Shown in pieces: positions 37,956 to 49,439 of a stretch of DNA of 64,000 nucleotides. The DNA comes from Phycomyces blakesleeanus NRRL 1555(-) (lineage: Eukaryota; Mucoromycota; Mucoromycetes; Mucorales; Phycomycetaceae): positions 286,912 through 350,911 of the forward strand of contig NW_017265165.1 in assembly GCF_001638985.1 (NCBI RefSeq). The letters run 5' to 3'. The translations under genes and the position numbers were made by a program. Every line of letters begins with the position of its first letter. Position 1 is the stretch's first letter. The notes under the pieces are model-generated. The model made no database searches. It was given only the letters and a program-made list of their open reading frames with translations, and was not told the DNA's origin.

Positions 37956-40900
37956 TTATTTTATCAAATTTTTTGTTGCTCTTCTTTTGGACATTCTTTC
38001 TTCTCTACTCAGTGCGGTAGGAAGCTTACTTCCATTGTACTCTTCAATGCGATTCCTTTTTATTTTACCATCATGTCTTGGAATTTGAACTGTTTTCTTT
38101 AATGAGGCTGCACTCTTATTCACTAATTCCGTGGCTCTCTCATTCTCTAAACGTTCGATTTCTCTGACCTTCTTCCAATACTTTTGTATTATTGTGGGAT
38201 TGGTAAAATCGTTAGCCATTTGCCATGTGTTTGCCCGTTCACCATAACCAACCCATTTTACCAGATATTCTCTTTCACCAGCAGCACCACGATGATCGCG
38301 AATGTCTTCAACTTCATAGAGCTCATTCTCAATTGTAGATTCATCGATGGTAACCATCTTGAGTTCTGAGGGTGTGTAATTTCGGTGCAACAATTCTCCT
38401 TGCTCATCCTTTAGTTCATACGATCCTCCTTTATTTCTTCGAACCACTGTATAAGGACCTTCATAGATTGGTGCCAATTTATTTGGACGATGTGGTAATC
38501 TGACCATTACGTGTGTTCCTTTGGGGATGTCTATTAAGATGTTCTTGTGATCGTATTTCTTTTTTAACTCTTCGTTGATCCGCAAGACTCTTTCGTTTAT
38601 GGCAGGGAATATTATTTTATCCATATATTCAATCTGCTTCTCCAATTCATCAATTGTTACCGTGTTTTTGGGAAGAGAGAATTTTGCTTTATCACCATAC
38701 TCATCAGGTACATTAACTCTGCGAGCATACATTAGTGAAAAGGGTGCACTCAGTGTCTTTTGAGGAATATGTCTGTTTATGCATAGCTGAACAATTGGTA
38801 AATAGTGACACCAGTCATTGCTGTTCGCTCTCATCATTTTCCGTACAGTATTCTCTGCAACTTTCACACTGGCTTCAGCAATACCATTTCCTTGTGGATG
38901 ATATGCCGTTGAATATCTTCGATCAATACCAAGCTCTTTCGATAGGCTTGCCATTAAAGAATTTCTAAATTCCAACCCATTGTCACTTTGCATTACTTTG
39001 GGAAAACCATAATCTCCAAATATTTTTATCAATGCCTTAGCTATTGTTGTCGAGTTTTTGTTTGGTAATGGTCTCAAGATGATATACTTGGAACCAACAT
39101 CAACTAACACTAGCATATACGTGTGACCATCCTCTGATACTGGGAATTCACCGCATAAGTCAATTGCAACATGATCAAATGGTCGGAAAGCTACAACATT
39201 GGTCAATGGGTGATATCCTCTTTTGCTGATGTTGTGCTTCTGACATTCAGAGCAAGAACGAATAATCTCCTTTGCTTCTTCATATATATTAGTCCAATGT
39301 AATCCTTGAGAGTGAAGATCATTCACCATAGCTTGACTACCAAAGTGACCAAACGAATGTGCTTCTTTTAACAAGCCATTTCGCTTTTCTTCAGGAGGCG
39401 ACATATAGTCGGAAGTCTCTGATACATTTTCGATGAGTTGTGTAGCAAGTACATTTAGCACTTTGTCCTTACTGTACTTTTTCTTACGAATAATAACTCT
39501 ATCTTTAGATTGCAAGTGTTTTGTTCTGATTTTTCTCGATCCATCATCCTCCACCAGCTTGTAACTATCCTCTGGAGGATACAAGCGACTCAACAAGTCT
39601 GGTAGTTTATTCAACAAACCAGGAATATGGACCACCTTAAAATCAAAGTCAAGAAGTGTCTCAATCCAGCCAATTATCATGGGATTAGCAATTTTTTGTG
39701 TGTGAAGATAAGTGAGTGCTTTATGATCAGTAAAAATGGTGAACTGTCGGCCCCATAGAAATGGACGGAATTTATCAAGCGCCAAAACGACTGCATACAA
39801 TTCTCTTTTGGTGGTGCTCCATCGCCGTTGGGATGGGCTCAGGGAAGTTGACACAAAACTAATATACTTATCACGCCCTTGATCGTCGCGCTGAAAAAGC
39901 AGGCAGGCTACTCCATAAAGGGAAGCATCTGTGGCCACATACATTTCACGTGACATATCTGCGTAATGAAGAATTAAATCCTGATGCAGTATGTCCTTTA
40001 ATGCTTTAAAGCTTCTTGTCTGCTCATCTGTCCATAGCTCAGCTACATTGTTGGCATGACTTAATCGTGAAATAGGTTCAGCCACCTTCGAGATCATGGG
40101 AATATAGTCTCTGAAGTAATTAATCAAACCCATAAATTGCTGAATTTGTTTCGCAGTTTTAGGAATAGGCCATTTATCAACGTTTGTCAACTTTCGCTTA
40201 TCAACCTTGGTGCCTGTCTCATTGACGACAAAACCAAGCAATCGCACTGAATGTTGAAACCAGACACATTTATCAGAGTTTAGAATCAACTTCGCCGATG
40301 TCAATCTATCAATCACTATTTTTACATCCTTAACATGCTGCTCAAATGTTTCGCTAGCCACAATACAATCATCAACAAAATTCTGCACACAGTCAATTTT
40401 ATCAAACAAAGTTGCCATGACATGTTGAAATTGTGATGTAAGCATCTTCAAGCCAAAGCAGCCTTTAATGAAGCTATATTGTTGCCCATCTAAATGAGTG
40501 AATGTTAATTTATGAACATCTTCAGGTGCAACTTTGAAACGATGGTAGGCATTCGATAAATCCAATGTGGTGAAAAATTTCTTTCCACTCAAATTCTGGA
40601 ATATCGTTTGGATTTTAGGAATTGGATAGTTGAATGTGGGAGGTAGGATCTGATTCAATAATCGCACATCTAGACAAACTCGGTGACTCACAATCTCTCC
40701 AGCTTTGTTTCTTTTAGGCACAAGCAACATAGGACTGTTGAAGGAAGTATTGGTCTTGGACTTGACAATCGTGCCTGTCTCAAGCCATTCTTTTACTTGT
40801 TTATCAAGTGTTGGTCGTAGAGCATGGGGAATAGGATATTGACGTCTATAAGCTGTGGCGCCTTCTTTTGTGGGTAATCTAATTAGAGATTCTGATAAAG

Positions 40901-42857
40901 GACAAGAGGACTCGACTGGGATTTTCTTATTTTCATCCAGTGAGGCCTGAATTGACTGAATAAATTCTGCTCGCTGTATTTCCGTACCAGCTGGCGAATT
41001 ATCCGGTTCAAACTTTTTCTCTTTATCGATATTTAGATTCTCATACACAGCGGCATAGTCTTTAGCGTTATCTGAATGAATATATTCTCCTTCGATATCG
41101 TATGCAACATTAATCAATCCGATGTTCATTTTTGTTAAGATATCTCTTCCAAGAAGAATATCAAAATTAAATCCTGTATTAAACTCTAACACCTCGGGTG
41201 CATGCTTAAACGTAATTCCATTCACATATTTAAAATTTAAAGGATCAGTTTTTCCCAATCGCTTAGTACCACTATTCTTTGACAAGAAAGTGAAAGAACC
41301 ATTTGATGAATTTATTTTATTTATATTTAAATTTTCATTCAAACATTGTAAACTAATGAAAGTGCGTGCACTGCCAGTGTCAATCATTCCAAGTAGTTTG
41401 TGGTTCTCTACAATAATAGGAGTGGTTAGATTAAATGCATCATTGGCTTTAACCCTTCTCTCAATTTTGTCAAGTAGGTACTTACAGTCGAAAGACATGT
41501 CTTCGAGTTCCAAGTCGACACTGTCTTGGATCGCCTTGAGCACTTGCTCAGACTTCTCCTTGGCAGGGACCTGTGAGACCATCAGGACTGGCTCACTGTC
41601 CTTACAGACGTGGCCACGGAAGTAGTTTTCTCCACACCGCCTGCAGGGGTTGCGCTTGGTGGGGGCAGCTACTTTGGCCTTGTTGTTGGCCAGGGTGAAG
41701 CATTTGCTCGACTCATGTGTAGTATTCTTACCATGGTGCGAGCAGAAGAAGGAACGCTCCGACTTACTGATTCGGTGCTGCTGGTTGTTGCTGGAGTGCA
41801 CCTTCTTGCGAGGGTACGCCTCCATTCCCTTCTTCTCCATTCTCTTCTCAGTGTGCATGTTGGCACCAGGAATGAGCTGGGTAGCTTCGGCATACATGCG
41901 ATTGTCGTCGCCAAGGATGTCTCTGCCAATCTGCGTCAACTGCTCCACAGTCCAATCTCTTTTGGTCTCGCCATTGAAGTCCAATCTGGTCATGGTGAGC
42001 CGCAAGAGTGTCTGTACTTGCCTAGTCAAGGAAGCGAGGAAGCGGTCGGCAACACGAGCATCGTTTTTGGGGAGGCCGGCATCATACACAGCCTGAAGGA
42101 ACTTCTTGGAGTAATCTCCAATCGACTCAGAAGGAAGCATTACCATGGTAAATACCTCTTTTACCGAACGGGATGTCACCAAGCGCGATCCATGTCTTGC
42201 TGTAAAGCAGATCTTGGCCGCGTTCCAATCTACACACTTCTTCAAATCCATCTCTACCCATCCATCGTCACTATGAGGCAAGCAGAGCGGTAAAAATCTC
42301 TTCCAAACTAGTTCAATGTCCTGAAGGGACGACTCAATAACCTTTTGGAAGGTGCGAAGGAAGTGGTCTACTGAGTGAAAGACCTCTTCATTCGGGAAGG
42401 ATCTAATCACATCGTCTGCCAACTGGAACTTAGGAAGATCTCTTCTATTAAGAGTCAACCCTCCAGTGCGACTGCTCTTCTCTACAACTTTCACAGAAGG
42501 CGAAAGGTACTGACTGCATGCTATTTCTATATCTATCATTTCTTTGACGCGTCTGACCTTATTAAGGGCTAATTCAGCTGCTTGCTCATCGTTCATAGCG
42601 TGAGCAGCGCTGACAGCCTCTACATGCTGTTGAAGTTCTAGTCTAAGTTTCTCTGACAAAGACAAGACTGTTGTAGCAGCATTCGCTACCAAGGGACGAA
42701 GGGGAGAGGGAGCAACAAATTGTCCAGGGGTGGAGCTGGCAAAGGAGATGTTGTCACTCAGACTGGCGATGAGGTCCTCCTCAGTCATGACGGACATGGC
42801 ATCCTCATCATGAGCAGGGATGATGGCGGCGGGATAGTTCTCAGCAGAGGGGTTCAT
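37956..42857 (-). CDS. Gag-Pol polyprotein with C-terminal chromodomain
   Basis: 1633 residues in one frame. Gag occupies about 1-400 and ends in a CCHC-like finger CRRCGENYFRGHVC (about 402-416). Protease has MIDTGSA (about 491). RT has the FVDD active site (about 827) and RNase H has ATDASLYG (about 974). The integrase has an HHCC zinc region (about 1166-1206) and a D,D,E core: AIDLCGE (about 1232), QSDNGLEF (about 1290) and GNGIAEAS (about 1327). The C-terminal chromodomain reads YEVEDIRDHR...YLVKWVGYGERANTW (about 1510-1560) and is thought to steer integration to marked chromatin. No stop or frameshift is present. The leader between LTR and ATG is only 19 bases. Confidence 0.96.
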   Translation of the reverse strand: MNPSAENYPAAIIPAHDEDAMSVMTEEDLIASLSDNISFASSTPGQFVAPSPLRPLVANAATTVLSLSEKLRLELQQHVEAVSAAHAMNDEQAAELALNKVRRVKEMIDIEIACSQYLSPSVKVVEKSSRTGGLTLNRRDLPKFQLADDVIRSFPNEEVFHSVDHFLRTFQKVIESSLQDIELVWKRFLPLCLPHSDDGWVEMDLKKCVDWNAAKICFTARHGSRLVTSRSVKEVFTMVMLPSESIGDYSKKFLQAVYDAGLPKNDARVADRFLASLTRQVQTLLRLTMTRLDFNGETKRDWTVEQLTQIGRDILGDDNRMYAEATQLIPGANMHTEKRMEKKGMEAYPRKKVHSSNNQQHRISKSERSFFCSHHGKNTTHESSKCFTLANNKAKVAAPTKRNPCRRCGENYFRGHVCKDSEPVLMVSQVPAKEKSEQVLKAIQDSVDLELEDMSFDCKYLLDKIERRVKANDAFNLTTPIIVENHKLLGMIDTGSARTFISLQCLNENLNINKINSSNGSFTFLSKNSGTKRLGKTDPLNFKYVNGITFKHAPEVLEFNTGFNFDILLGRDILTKMNIGLINVAYDIEGEYIHSDNAKDYAAVYENLNIDKEKKFEPDNSPAGTEIQRAEFIQSIQASLDENKKIPVESSCPLSESLIRLPTKEGATAYRRQYPIPHALRPTLDKQVKEWLETGTIVKSKTNTSFNSPMLLVPKRNKAGEIVSHRVCLDVRLLNQILPPTFNYPIPKIQTIFQNLSGKKFFTTLDLSNAYHRFKVAPEDVHKLTFTHLDGQQYSFIKGCFGLKMLTSQFQHVMATLFDKIDCVQNFVDDCIVASETFEQHVKDVKIVIDRLTSAKLILNSDKCVWFQHSVRLLGFVVNETGTKVDKRKLTNVDKWPIPKTAKQIQQFMGLINYFRDYIPMISKVAEPISRLSHANNVAELWTDEQTRSFKALKDILHQDLILHYADMSREMYVATDASLYGVACLLFQRDDQGRDKYISFVSTSLSPSQRRWSTTKRELYAVVLALDKFRPFLWGRQFTIFTDHKALTYLHTQKIANPMIIGWIETLLDFDFKVVHIPGLLNKLPDLLSRLYPPEDSYKLVEDDGSRKIRTKHLQSKDRVIIRKKKYSKDKVLNVLATQLIENVSETSDYMSPPEEKRNGLLKEAHSFGHFGSQAMVNDLHSQGLHWTNIYEEAKEIIRSCSECQKHNISKRGYHPLTNVVAFRPFDHVAIDLCGEFPVSEDGHTYMLVLVDVGSKYIILRPLPNKNSTTIAKALIKIFGDYGFPKVMQSDNGLEFRNSLMASLSKELGIDRRYSTAYHPQGNGIAEASVKVAENTVRKMMRANSNDWCHYLPIVQLCINRHIPQKTLSAPFSLMYARRVNVPDEYGDKAKFSLPKNTVTIDELEKQIEYMDKIIFPAINERVLRINEELKKKYDHKNILIDIPKGTHVMVRLPHRPNKLAPIYEGPYTVVRRNKGGSYELKDEQGELLHRNYTPSELKMVTIDESTIENELYEVEDIRDHRGAAGEREYLVKWVGYGERANTWQMANDFTNPTIIQKYWKKVREIERLENERATELVNKSAASLKKTVQIPRHDGKIKRNRIEEYNGSKLPTALSREERMSKRRATKNLIK

Positions 42858-42876
42858 GGTAGTTCACGAAAAAAAA

Positions 42877-43408
42877 TGTTGTGGTGGTTGAAGTTGAAGA
42901 AGTTTTTAAGAGGAAGAATTGAAGATTTGAAATTAGGAACGAAGATTCGTGAGAACTTGTGTAGGTTTTGTTTATTGAGAAAGATTTTGTATCAAAGTTT
43001 GACCAGGTTCCTACACTGAACTACTACTGCTATTTATATTGTTTTGGATTGGGAAAATTATATGACTGGGGTCAGGTAATCGATCCTATCTGAGCCTTAA
43101 TCAGAGCAACGTGATCTTGGGATAATTAATGTATGATTAATTATATAAATGTGTGTAGTCCCAATGAGGTATTAACATCAAAAGTAAATGTGTTTATGAG
43201 TTATAATTATGCTTATAATAATCCACTGATGTATCCCATATTATGGTGATATCATCATATGAAATATAATCACTATCACGCATGCTAAACCTGTGTGTTA
43301 AATAATAAAGTAATCGGTAGACACCTTTGACTGGAATAGCTGAGGCCTTATATTATTTCCTTCAGACTTATTCTCAATTACAGCAGTAGTCAATACTCAT
43401 TTACAACA
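42877..43408 (-). repeat. 5' LTR of the chromodomain element
   Basis: 532 bases. In the element's orientation it carries a TATA box TATAAATA (43039-43032) and an AATAAA-type signal near 42975. It is followed after 19 bases by the Gag-Pol ATG at 42857. Confidence 0.96.
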
Positions 43409-45061
43409 TATTGCACTACTGGAATGTGTTCACCTATTAAACGGCTGAAAACAATCAATATTCAGAGTCAACATTAAAGATTGGCTATCATCAACAAACC
43501 GTCTGCCATTGATGTCTTTAATATTACTCCAAACTGTACCATCAAAAATGTTAAGTTTGGTGTTTTCAATTATTTAACAATTTCTCCACAAATTAATCTT
43601 GGACACGAAATCTGATTTGGAGAATTTTTGTTGCAGAGCATACTTCAGAGAGTTGAATAGATATATCATTGCTGAAAGAGAACAATTTCTAGTTGACACT
43701 TGAAAGACATTGTTGTTGCAAATGGCAGATTGAAAGAATTTCTTAAATGTACAGACTCTTTGACTTGTTTCTGGAGGATAAATCAAATGACATTATGAGC
43801 ATGCAATATATACTGTCATTCCATCTGTTGATATGTTAAATTCTGCTTTATGCTTCAAGCTATTGATCCTCAATGAAAGGGCACCAGACATATTGCAGAG
43901 AGACAGTAGTGTATTGCAAAACTCAATGAGAATTGATTCACTGCTTTTCATCAAAAAGATCAAGTGAAATATGACAACAGATATTGTAACAAAGCAGATA
44001 TACAAGGGCATGTTATCAAAAGACAAAGGCTGAACTATGAAAACAAAGTTTAAGTTAGTTTAAATTGATATATTGATTAATTATCTATACTGTATTAATT
44101 CATATATGATTCTACTATCAAAATATCACTGGTCTCATCAAAGTTTTCTTCTTTTTCAAAATCAAAACAGGTATTGCCTTCTTCAATCTCATTGTCATCA
44201 ACCACAAATGCTTCTGGAACTATATGTTGTAAATGAGTATTGACTACTGCTGTAATTGAGAATAAGTCTGAAGGAAATAATATAAGGTCTCAGCTATTCC
44301 AGTCAAAGGTGTCTACCAATTACTTTATTATTTAACACACAGATTTATTATGCATGATAGTAATTAGATTTCATATGATGCTATCAATATAATATGAGAT
44401 ACATCAGTGAATTATTATAAGCATAATTATAACTCATAAACACATTTACTTTCAATGTTAATACTTCATTAGGACTACACACATTTATATAATTAATCAT
44501 ATGTCAATTATCCCAAGATCACATTGCTCTGATTAAGGCTCAGATAGGGTCGATTATCTAACCCCAGTCATATAATTTTCTCAATCCAAAATAATATAAA
44601 TAGCACTAGTAGTTCAGTGTAGAAACCTCGTCAAATTTTGATATCAAATATTTCTCAATAAACAAACCCTACACAAGTTCTCACAAATCTTTGTTCCTCA
44701 TCTTAAATCTTTAATTCTTTTTCTTAAAAACTTCTTCAACTTCAACTACCACAACACTGTATTTTCGGCAGTAAAAATGGACTCTTCTTGGGACAAAAAT
44801 AAGTCAACTGAAAAGGAATAATTGTTATAAAAATGTAAAAATAAAAATATAATTACAATTATTATCATATAAAAAATAAATATATATATATATATCAGTT
44901 TCAATTATTATTTTTTCATTTTTTTTTTACCTTCTTAATCAAATTCAATATTTTGTTTCTCACCTTCTTCTTCACCTTTGTTTTTGTAACTATAATCATT
45001 ATTATTGTTAATATTATCTACTTCCATGTCATCAAAATGTTCTTCAGAAATATTTATTTTA
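43409..45061 (-). pseudogene. CMC/Tnp2-like transposase, N-terminal part (split by a solo LTR)
   Basis: Minus-strand pieces read HFDDMEVDNINNNN (near 45040) and VPEAFVVDDNEIEEG (near 44210). They continue with AEFNISTDGMTVYIACS (near 43800), MIYPPETSQRVCTFKK (43786 down), FVSKINLWRN and IFDGTVWSNI (near 43540). This is the acidic N-terminus, Cys-poor 'YPPETS' region and first conserved block of a CMC/Tnp2 transposase. It continues directly into the part at 37243 once the retrotransposon is removed. Several stops and frame changes make it a pseudogene. A 532-base solo LTR interrupts it at 44225-44756. Confidence 0.75.
44225..44756 (+). repeat. Diverged solo LTR of the chromodomain family
   Basis: It starts TGTTGTAAATGAG and ends CTACCACAACA and has the same 532-base length as the LTRs at 37249 and 42877, but opposite orientation and many substitutions. 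The flanks CTATA (44220-44224) and CTGTA (44757-44761) look like a 5-base duplication with one mismatch. It is therefore an older insertion into the same CMC transposase gene. Confidence 0.92.
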
Positions 45062-45411
45062 TAAATTAATTTATATTAGTTTTATATTTACATTTTGTGT
45101 TATTCTTACTATTTACACATTACATCATCTTTGACAACAGGTATTATATGCTTCTCATAGTGTTGCTGTACATTTTGTCTTTTCTGTTTCTTTTTACAGC
45201 TATCCAACTTTGTGTAGTCTGGATATTTGTAAATAATATAACTGTCTTTTTTTTGATTGTTGAACATATCAAATATTTTAAATTATAGAAAACAAATTAT
45301 GTAGATTGTAAGAGATCTTAATCAACTTCTTTATATACCAAAAAATATATTATATATAGATAAAATACTGTTTCATAGCATAACTATATTATGCCAAGTA
45401 ATTCTTTAATA
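45062..45411. other. AT-rich spacer between the CMC remnant and Tc1
   Basis: The right end of the CMC element should lie here but I could not identify its terminal repeat. The 63-codon plus-strand frame at 45097-45288 is AT-driven and not supported. Confidence 0.4.
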
Positions 45412-46767
45412 CACCCAGCTTAGGATGAAATTGACTTACTTCCAACTCCGCTAAAATCAAAGAAGTACACCTCTGTTTTTCAAGGTTAAATAAGTTCTCA
45501 AAGACATAATCCTTAAAGACAAAAAATGAATGGAAGATTTTGTAATATGTGTTACTTATTTATATTAAAAATTGATGGAGGTTTAATAATTAATAGCTCC
45601 TCCGTGCTTCTTCCTAACTAATATCATATGATCTTTAACACTCAGGCAAAACTTTATACAAGTACTTGCTGTGATTTCTGCCCACTCCTCCAACAAAGCA
45701 ACCTCCAGTTCTTTTAGCATGGTAGGCTGGGGTCTTCTATCTCTAACCTTGTTATTAAGGTAGCTCCACATATTCTCAATTGGATTGAGATCTGGACTTT
45801 TTGCAGGCCATGATAAGATAGTCACATCGTTTCTTTTTTTCCACTGTTCTGCCAACTTGCTCTTATGTGGCTTGGCATTGTCTTCTTGGAGAAGGTAGGT
45901 GGTGGTGTCCTTATCAGGAAGGGCAGCAAGAAATGGAAGATAGTTGTCCCTCAGTATCTGGACATACATTTCTTTTGTTATGTAGTCATCTAATATAACT
46001 AGTGGGCTAACACCTCCTGCCCAAATACAACCCCAAACTGATACTGAACCACCCAACCCTTGCACTGCTGATATCAGATAGTCATCGTCATACTTCTCAT
46101 GTGGTTGGCACCAAACATATTGCTGTCCACCTTTCTGAAAAAGGGTGAATCTGGACTCATCACTCCAGATTACTGACGTCCATTCATCATTCCAATTTTT
46201 TTGCTCCCTAACCCATTGCAAGCGTGCCTTCTTATGTGCTTCATCTAGGTAAGGCTTGGCTACAGCAACACAAGAGTGAAGGTCCATATTGTGCAGATAT
46301 TTGCGTACTGTTTCTTGACTGATTGAGATGTCATGCATCTCTTTAACACTGTGCATGATGGTAGCTAATGTGTTGCATCTATTTTTTTTTTGCGGTGAAC
46401 TTCAAATAACAAATTGCCTATGGTGATAGCTTCTTAGAGGCCCCAGGATGCTCCTTCTCAGCGCACGTCTTCTTTGTTTTGTATTTTTAATTATACAATA
46501 AACAGTTGATTGAGATATGCCTTCTGCATCTGAAATCTCATAGGAGCTACGTCCTTCTTTATATCTTCCAATAATCATTTCTTTTTCAAAATCTGTTGTC
46601 TTATAATATGAGTTGGTAGTTTTAGCTTTATTGTTCTTTGGCATTGTGATTTGTTTTATTAGAGAGATTACAGAATTAAAATAAAAGAAAAATAGAGAAT
46701 GGTCTTCTTGCATAGAAAGAAGTCATGGCGGAGTTGGAGGTAAGTCAATTTCACCCTAAGCCGGGTG
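45412..46767 (-). mobile_element. Tc1/mariner transposon, nearly intact
   Basis: Terminal inverted repeats of about 40 bases start CACCCAGCTTAGGATGAAAT on the left and CACCCGGCTTAGGGTGAAAT on the right. They end near CCAACTCCGC and are flanked by TA on both sides. Total length is 1356 bases, normal for Tc1. It carries one transposase frame with a single stop. Confidence 0.95.
45583..46644 (-). pseudogene. Tc1-type DD34E transposase with one nonsense codon
   Basis: The ATG at 46644 opens MPKNNKAK..., with a helix-turn-helix (IIGRYKEGRSSYEISDAEGI). The frame meets one TGA at 46402-46404 and continues in the same frame through the second HTH. The catalytic domain has WSDESRF (first Asp), EDNAKPHKS (second Asp) and SPDLNPIENMW (Glu), giving DD34E. 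It ends at 45583. The stop is preceded by FVI and followed by SSPQKK; a CGA to TGA change would explain it. A downstream ATG at 46356 could give a truncated protein that lacks the first HTH. Confidence 0.92.
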
Positions 46768-46769
46768 TA

Positions 46770-47447
46770 TATGTACTGTGCATATTATCATAATTATACT
46801 CATATATTATTAAGTCATTAACTAAGTCATATACTGCATACATTACTAAAAGTGTACTTGATTTTTTTGGAAAGACTTTTTTTTGAATTATGATATTTGA
46901 TTTGATGATGATTCAACTATAGCAAAAAATAATCCAAAAATGAAACATTCACATATCATAAAATGTGAAATAAAAAATCTGATATTTTAGCTCCTTATAT
47001 CAAAGGAAAAAATATTGCAAAAATATTTCTATAGTAAAAATGAAATTACAACTTCTTGTCTCATTCTCTTAAAATATTTGCTTTTATATTCACATTTATA
47101 ATATGTAAAAAAAATTATAAATATTTAAATGGTTTATTTTGAAATAGAAAAAGAAAAACCTTAAAAATATATATCATTTATTAAATATTGTATTAATTTT
47201 TATATAAGTGTTTTTTCAGTATAATTTACAATTTTAATCAAAAAATTATAAAATATAAAAAAATCTCAATTTTGTAATTTTATAGCCAAAAAAATGACAG
47301 CTGTGTGATTTTATATCTAAAAAAGAACGATCTAAAATCACAGTAGAAAAAAAATAAAAACTGATTAAAAAAAATAAAAATTGAAAATTCTAGTAAAATT
47401 TTTGCAGATTTTCAGAAACTAAAAGCAGCAGTCTTTTACAGTATATT
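46770..47447. other. AT-rich spacer, no gene recognised
   Basis: Very AT-rich, with many A and T runs. No frame of note. It ends with ATT (47445-47447), the left target copy of the large Harbinger element. Confidence 0.6.
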
Positions 47448-47683
47448 TGGTGTGGACAGACTAAAAGTTCAAAAAAAGTTCAAAAAAAAGGCAAAATTAA
47501 TCAACAGCTATAATTGGCCAGTTTTTGTCTGATACTACTTGCATGATAATATCACGCATACCTTCTAGTTGCATTACACTTAAATAGCAAACAACAATTT
47601 AAAGCATATATACTTGCTATAATTAAATACTAGCATATATAAAAGTGAGAAATATATTACTCTTTTACTTATTATCTTAAAAA

Positions 47684-49110
47684 ATGCCGCATACTCCAAT
47701 AAATATACTTGCAAAATCAACTTTGGATGCATCTGCAGCTATCACTCAACACACGTTGAAGAAGATGATCAAGATGTTGTCCGGCTCTAATGTCATTGCT
47801 TGTGAGGAATATCATGACACATATGAAGATTTTGCAAGCATATGCAAACTAAAGCTACAACAGGAGAAATTGATGGTTACAAAGGCCCAAGACAAAATCA
47901 GCAAAGGACGCTATTTTTTCAAAAGACAAAATAAGATCAAGAAACTTGTAACTCAAAAAAAAAGATTGAATTTTCTGCTTGCCTTGGATGAAAGCGGCTT
48001 CCTGGAAGAGTTACAAATGAGCAAGAGCTCTTTTTATAAGCTGTATGATCTTGTAAAAAACCACAAGCTTTACCAACAATTGTCAGGATTTGACTCAATC
48101 AATGTTAGACTACAGATTTCTATTGTTCTTGACCAATTAGGATCAAATGGTAATTCTTTGTCAAGTGGCCATTTGGCAAGATGTTCTGGAATAGGAAGTA
48201 AGTGACTCAAGATAATATTCTACGATGGTTTACCCACATATACAAAAGCAAATATATTCATCTGTTTCCTACAATAAGAACAAATAGAGAGCTCTATTGA
48301 GAATATAACAACCAGATTCTTTAAAGTAATTCTCTTTTTGGAGCACAAGTTTGTTTATTGGCCAACCGAATCTGAGAAAGCAGAGATAAAATGAGCAAAT
48401 GAATATCCATTAGGATTTCCAAACCTTGTTGGATTTCTTGGCAGATGCTTATTTAAGCTGGCAAAAGCACTATTGTGAAAGCCAAAGCAGTTTTTCGGTC
48501 ACAGATCTGCTTACTGTGTAAACAGTATCACAGTGTGTGATTATAGATGCATAATCTGATACATGTCAACCAGTTTCTTTGGAAGTTTGCATGATATGTG
48601 TACTTTGTCTGAGTGTGAACTTGGAAAATTCCCAGAGCAATTCTTTTCTGATGACAAGTACATGTTGGCAGACGCGAGGTACAAGGCTACGAACTATATT
48701 GTTCCAATCAAAAAGAAGCTAAGAAACAGTGAACTCTCATTAGCAGACCAAAAGTTCAACACCAAGATCTTGAGCATGCATTTAGAATCTTGAAAGAGAT
48801 ATTCTACTCTCTCAAATCAATCCCTGTAAGGATAAAAAGAAAGGAAGATGTTGTAAAGGTTAACACATGGATTCGGGTTTGTGTAGCCTTGAATAATTTC
48901 TTGATGTGTCAAGATGATGACAAGTGGTCTCAGGAAGCCAAGCGTCAATAGGAAGATAGAGAGAAAGCTGAAGTTGAATGCCTGCAGAAGACAGGATATT
49001 CAGAGGAGTCTGGTATAGTAGATGGATCCCAGAATATAGATGGAAATACAAGGTGGATCCAGACACAACGTGTTGTTATGTCAAAAGAGAAGAATAAATC
49101 TTCTTGAATA
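47684..49110 (+). pseudogene. Harbinger transposase (DDE_Tnp_4), broken
   Basis: The ATG at 47684 opens a 173-codon N-terminus with a helical DNA-binding-like region (MSKSSFYKLYDLVKN). Beyond a frame break near 48200 the reading gives YWPTESEKAEIK and GFPNLVGFL. It continues to SITVCDYRCII and SFFGSLHDMCTLSECELGKF, then YMLADARYKATNYIVPIKK (second Asp) and, after another frame change, EHAFRILKERY. The end has VNTWIRVCVALNNFLMCQDDD. Several stops lie between 48200 and 48560. The blocks and order are those of HARBI1-like enzymes. Confidence 0.85.
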
Positions 49111-49439
49111 AAGAAAATAAACTTTGATCATTCCAAATACATTAAAAAAAAACAGAAGTATTAGCTTTTATATCTATTAGATAGATCTCACTTTTTGGCA
49201 TTTGACAGCTGTAATTAAATAGATATTTTGTTATTATTTATGTTATTCCCTTTCTTTAATATTTTATTATTGAACTATTTTGAAGATGTAAGTAGAAGAT
49301 CAATTTTGTCTGCTTTAATGATAGTATTTTTATATAGTCTACATGCCTTTACATTTTTTAAATGAAATAACATTAGTTCTGAGAATTTGTATATATATAT
49401 AAATTAAACGCATAATATAAATAGAAGAAATACAATTTA

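Larger units (their letters stand above)
37249..43408 (-). mobile_element. Intact Ty3 chromodomain retrotransposon (chromovirus lineage)
   Basis: Two 532-base LTRs (37249-37780 and 42877-43408), which appear identical by eye, flank one uninterrupted gag-pol reading frame. TATTG is duplicated at 37244-37248 and 43409-43413. The element lies on the minus strand inside a CMC transposase gene; removing it restores SSAIYLFMNNLPQ. Matching LTRs and an intact polyprotein mean a very recent insertion and a possibly active element. The polypurine tract is GGTGGAGGATAA next to the left LTR. Confidence 0.97.

Noticed and set aside
41610..42293. Long plus-strand frames of up to 227 codons
   Set aside because: They lie antisense to the intact Gag-Pol gene and carry no recognisable domain.
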